From positions 32,194,425-32,258,424 of the forward strand of contig CM034605.1 in the NCBI GenBank assembly GCA_020091685.1: a DNA stretch of 64,000 nt, given 5' to 3'. The translations under genes were made by a program, and so were the position numbers. This stretch comes from Lutjanus erythropterus (taxonomy: Eukaryota; Chordata; Actinopteri; Lutjaniformes; Lutjanidae). Below, piece after piece: positions 61,105 to 64,000 of the stretch (position 1 is its first letter; every line of letters starts with the position of its first letter). The notes beneath the pieces were generated by a model. The model had not been told where the DNA came from, searched no databases, and was given only the letters and a program-made list of their open reading frames with translations.

Positions 61105-62439
61105 GTGAAAACATTCAAAATTTAGCATACACTTAAACTGATATTAAATTAAATGTTAAGTGGACCATCCTTAAGTGGCTAAAACATGTTCTGGTGCTGA
61201 TCCTGTCCACAGCAGTACATTGCGTAGTTTCCATGTTGGTGCCCGTCTCTGCTTCCAACTGATCGAGACAGTGGAAGACCAGCATTTCCTGTGTTGTGCG
61301 AGGCTGTTTTTGCCAATGAGATGTGGTTGAGTGATATTTGGTTTAAGGGACTGAAAATGCTGTCTGACAGCTACAATGGTGGCTACAATGCATTTAGCTG
61401 CAGTACGTTGCGTAACTTCCTACGTTAGCTCCTGCTGTTTCTCTAAACTGGGGATGCAGCAACCATCATCTACTGCATGTGATACACAGACTGGGGATAC
61501 CTCATACAACCCCACATACTATCCTGTTAAGCAGCCTTTGCTGTCAAGCTCTGAGCTGCAGCGTAGCTCAATGGTAACTACACCTGAATCACTCTGAAAG
61601 AAGTTGTTGAAATGCTATAATTGCTTTGCAACATCAGCTAATGGACAGCAAATAATAAATGCTGGGTTGCGTATTTTTCCATTGTATCTTTAAAAGGAGT
61701 CAAGTGCACTTCATTATTTTGGGTCAGGATTGTACAAACAAAAAGGCCTTTTGATAACAGGGAGTGAACATGCTCAACAACCTGACTACGCTGAAAGTTC
61801 CACCTACAGCGGGGCAGATGTCTGTCTCCTGTTTAAAAAGCTCCAAACCGCAGAGCATCTTATGTAAACGACTTTTCCTCATCCCCGTGTTAAGAGGTGT
61901 CGTCAGGTTGTTGTGACACTGTGAGAGGTGTGTTTGCCCCGGCGCTCCTGAGTGCCACGATGACTAAGCCACAGGAAGCCTCCACAGCTCCTGCATCCCA
62001 CGTTCCCTGGCTCTGTCGCCGTGTGACCTTGGCTACAGCATTCGTCATCGCAGGCAATGCATCCCACTCACTGCACTTGGCAATTAAAATTCCAGAAATA
62101 ATTTGGTGGCATTTAAATGAAAAAGATAAATAAATTCTCCAGGCATTGTGCAGAGGGAAGGGAAGGATGAGAAAATACTCTACCCTTCCAAGTTTCCCTT
62201 GCTTTGTCCCCTGGCAGAATCACAAAATCCCCCCAAGAGGAGTGTGTGGTATTAGAGGTAGCAATCAAAGAAGAAAAGAGCCTCAGATCACAAAAAGACC
62301 ACTTCATATTTTATGGAGTGGGCATCCTCAGCATTATAAGATGGAGCAAATTCTATTACACAGTGAACAAGTGGCCCTTTAACGTAGAAAAAAACCTTCT
62401 GGAAATGTTACAGAGAGGGCCCCATTTCTGGAGCGTTAA

Positions 62440-62660
62440 TGTGAGGCGGGAGAGCGGAGCGGCAGGAGAACGAGCACTCCCGTTTGGCTAATTTTGGGCG
62501 ACAGTTGAGCGACTGCTGGAATGCGACAGCGTTCCACGGTGCCTTTATTAGCAGTCATATTAGTGGCTGTTCTCAGCAGGGGCAAAAGCTTTAGCCAGTC
62601 ATTAGCATCACACGCTATTTGTCTCCCTGACATGGGGATGAGGCTGCTGTTGCCTCTTCC
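62440..62660. promoter_or_regulatory. Candidate conserved non-coding element between myt1l exon 1 and pxdn
   Basis: GC-richer non-repetitive block (GTGAGGCGGGAGAGCGGAG, CCTTTATTAGCAGTCAT, CATTAGCATCACACGC) about 0.9 to 1.1 kb upstream of pxdn. It could be regulatory for either gene. Confidence 0.3.
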
Positions 62661-63143
62661 TCAGCCTCTTCTCACTGCCGCTTCCTTCTCCACTCCTCTC
62701 CTCTCTCCTGAACATTCTCACCTCATATTTTTTCCCTCCCTGTTCTCACCCATCATAACCTCACCTGCTCATTTCCCTCCACCTCCTCCACATATATCTT
62801 AAAGTATATGTATATTACCTCAATCCTTCACTCACACCAATTTCTCTCTACCTACTCTTCCACCCTTTCTCCTATTTTTTTTCTCCCTCAACCCCAGCTC
62901 ATTGTTGTTTCTCCTCCTCTCTCAGACTAGAGATGGAGGGAATGCACCACCTCTGGCTGTGCCCCCTATCCAGCAGGAGGATCTATAGACACGTGTGGCA
63001 GAGCCCCGTCTCCATGGTGATACCCTCCAGAAATCCATGAGGGATTCGCCATCCTCACAGCCAGCCAGTGAGGAAAAATGAGAGAGAAAGACAGACAGAC
63101 AAGGAGAGAAAACGAGAGGTGGGGAGGAGGAGGAATACAGGCT

Positions 63144-63417
63144 ATAGGAGTGAGACAGACAGGAGAATGTATGTTTTTGTGCATGTGTGTATAGACCTCT
63201 TTTGTGTGTGCATGTGTGAACGCAAAACTGGGAAATCTATAGTAGAGTAGTTGAAAAGAAAAGGAGAGGTGTGTGTGTGTGTGTGTGTGTGNATAGGAGT
63301 GAGACAGACAGGAGAATGTATGTTTTTGTGCATGTGTGTATAGACCTCTTTTGTGTGTGCATGTGTGAACGCAAAACTGGGAAATCTATAGTAGAGTAGT
63401 TGAAAAGAAAAGGAGAG

Positions 63418-63440
<23 letters not shown>
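63144..63440. other. Single-N gap flanked by a 148-bp duplicate (unmerged contig overlap)
   Basis: The N is at 63292. The 148 bp before it (63144-63291) are repeated directly after it (63293-63440), both ending in (GT)n. A perfect copy on each side of a placeholder N is the mark of two contigs that overlap but were not merged. One copy is probably artificial, and open reading frames through it have no meaning. Confidence 0.85.
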
Positions 63441-63481
<41 letters not shown>

Positions 63482-63533
63482 GGGGCAGTAGCTGCAGCTG
63501 GCGCTCTCTGCTCGGCTCGGCTCACTGCTTGCA
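63440..63533 (+). promoter_or_regulatory. pxdn upstream leader with GA tract
   Basis: A (GT)n tract runs directly into (GA)n and GGGAGAG repeats, then a GC-richer leader with GGCTCGGCTC just before the ATG. No TATA box is visible. Position suggests core promoter and 5' UTR; the start site is unknown. Confidence 0.4.
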
Positions 63534-63718
63534 ATGGCGCTGCGGGCTGGCCACCTCTTCTCTCCGTGTCTACTCGCCGCGGCTTTGTTAGTGCTCGCCA
63601 GCGGACCACAGTTTGTAATCAGCTGTCCGAGTCGCTGTTTGTGTTTCCGAACCACCGTGAGATGTATGCATCTAAACCTGGAAACCGTACCAGCAGTTTC
63701 TCCTCAGACTACCATTCT
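63534..63718 (+). CDS. pxdn: pxdn, peroxidasin, first coding exon (gene continues past window)
   Basis: Peroxidasin is a secreted haem peroxidase that forms sulfilimine cross-links in collagen IV of basement membranes. It has LRR, Ig, peroxidase and VWC domains. This exon gives [12 protein letters not shown], a hydrophobic signal peptide ([12 protein letters not shown]), then [17 protein letters not shown], the N-terminal cysteine cap of the leucine-rich repeats, and [11 protein letters not shown]. The CPSRCLCF to MHL block is identical to human PXDN as I recall it. The ATG has G at -3 and G at +4. The donor CT|GTAAGT at 63719 leaves two bases for the leucine that starts the first repeat. Only exon 1 is visible. 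The gene lies head-to-head with myt1l. Confidence 0.95.
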
Positions 63719-64000
63719 GTAAGTAGCTTTTTTCCCTTAAATCTAACGGGAACCAAACCCTGCAGGCGCACAGGACGGGAATGCAATGAATGCTTAAAGG
63801 CAGCCTGTGCATTCTTTCCCCACATTTGGAGCCTCTGGTGAACCTCTAAAGCTCGATATCAGCTGCGTTACTTGATCGCAGCGTTAAAACAACACGTTTG
63901 GACCTGAAATCGCTGCTTTAAGTCGAGGTTTGAACAAAGCCTGGTGGTAATCGGTGGTCTTCTTCTAGTTCAGAGGTTACTTCAATGTCTCAAGAAGTTT
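63719..64000 (+). other. Start of pxdn intron 1
   Basis: This follows a consensus GTAAGT donor. No exon, repeat or recognisable site is seen to the window end. Confidence 0.7.

Larger units (their letters stand above)
59829..61530. mobile_element. Fold-back element with two further elements nested inside
   Basis: Outer ends TTAAAGGGATAATTCAG and ACTATCCTGTTAA. Its left arm is intact from 59829 to about 60300. A GAGCTGCAAT-type MITE (60309-61104) then interrupts it, and that in turn holds a TAAAGGGACAGTTCAC-type MITE (60346-60840). Host sequence resumes at about 61105 (AAAACATTCAAAATTTAGC). Confidence 0.8.
57437..63143. other. Region between the first visible myt1l exon and pxdn
   Basis: Besides the two fold-back elements and candidate elements, I searched this stretch on both strands for the first half of zinc finger 1 ([11 protein letters not shown]) and the MEVDTEEK start, by eye, and found neither. 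59220-59760 is C/G-richer and purine/pyrimidine-biased. 62640-62900 is strongly C/T-rich. Confidence 0.65.

Noticed and set aside
63142-63609. Minus-strand frame running through the N
   Set aside because: Built from microsatellites and the duplicated contig end; an assembly artefact.

Overview
This is nuclear DNA from a ray-finned fish, probably a spiny-rayed (percomorph-type) teleost. It has long AT-rich introns, GT-AG splice sites, tRNA-derived SINEs, many non-autonomous DNA transposons of types common in teleosts, and dinucleotide microsatellites. The species cannot be read from the sequence.

One gene fills most of the window: myt1l (myelin transcription factor 1-like), a neuronal CCHHC zinc-finger transcription factor, on the minus strand. 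I rebuilt 19 coding exons by eye from position 57436 down to the stop codon at 8616. They join with matching splice phases into one uninterrupted reading frame of 3,895 nt (1,297 codons plus stop). The frame starts inside zinc finger 1. It runs through two very acidic tracts, the conserved MYT1 central domain, zinc fingers 2 and 3, a Ser/Gly-rich region, a cluster of four zinc fingers, a coiled coil and the conserved C-terminus. A 3' UTR of about 2.6 kb probably ends near 6010. The exon or exons coding for the first about 45 to 50 residues, including the first half of zinc finger 1, are not in the window.

Two exons are notable. A 63-nt exon at 24696-24758 completes an extra zinc finger; as I recall mammalian MYT1L, it has only the second half of that finger. 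A 63-nt exon at 10288-10350 adds 21 residues between the coiled coil and the C-terminal segment and has no counterpart in the mammalian protein I know.

At the right edge, on the plus strand, is the first coding exon of pxdn (peroxidasin): a signal peptide and the cysteine-rich start of the LRR region. Human PXDN and MYT1L are neighbours too, but in the same orientation. Here the two genes point away from each other, so the locus has been rearranged or misassembled. A single N at 63292, 242 bp before the pxdn ATG, is flanked by two copies of the same 148 bp. This looks like two overlapping contigs that were never merged.

The left 6 kb is intergenic. It holds a SINE next to a broken LINE reverse-transcriptase fragment and GGGCCC-rich repeats, plus a diverged copy of a myt1l exon-intron junction. 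The introns carry families of fold-back and MITE elements, several nested inside each other (three levels at 59829-61530), a piggyBac-type element with TTAA ends, and a broken THAP-like coding fragment. Several complex, non-repetitive stretches could be conserved regulatory elements, but that needs cross-species alignment.
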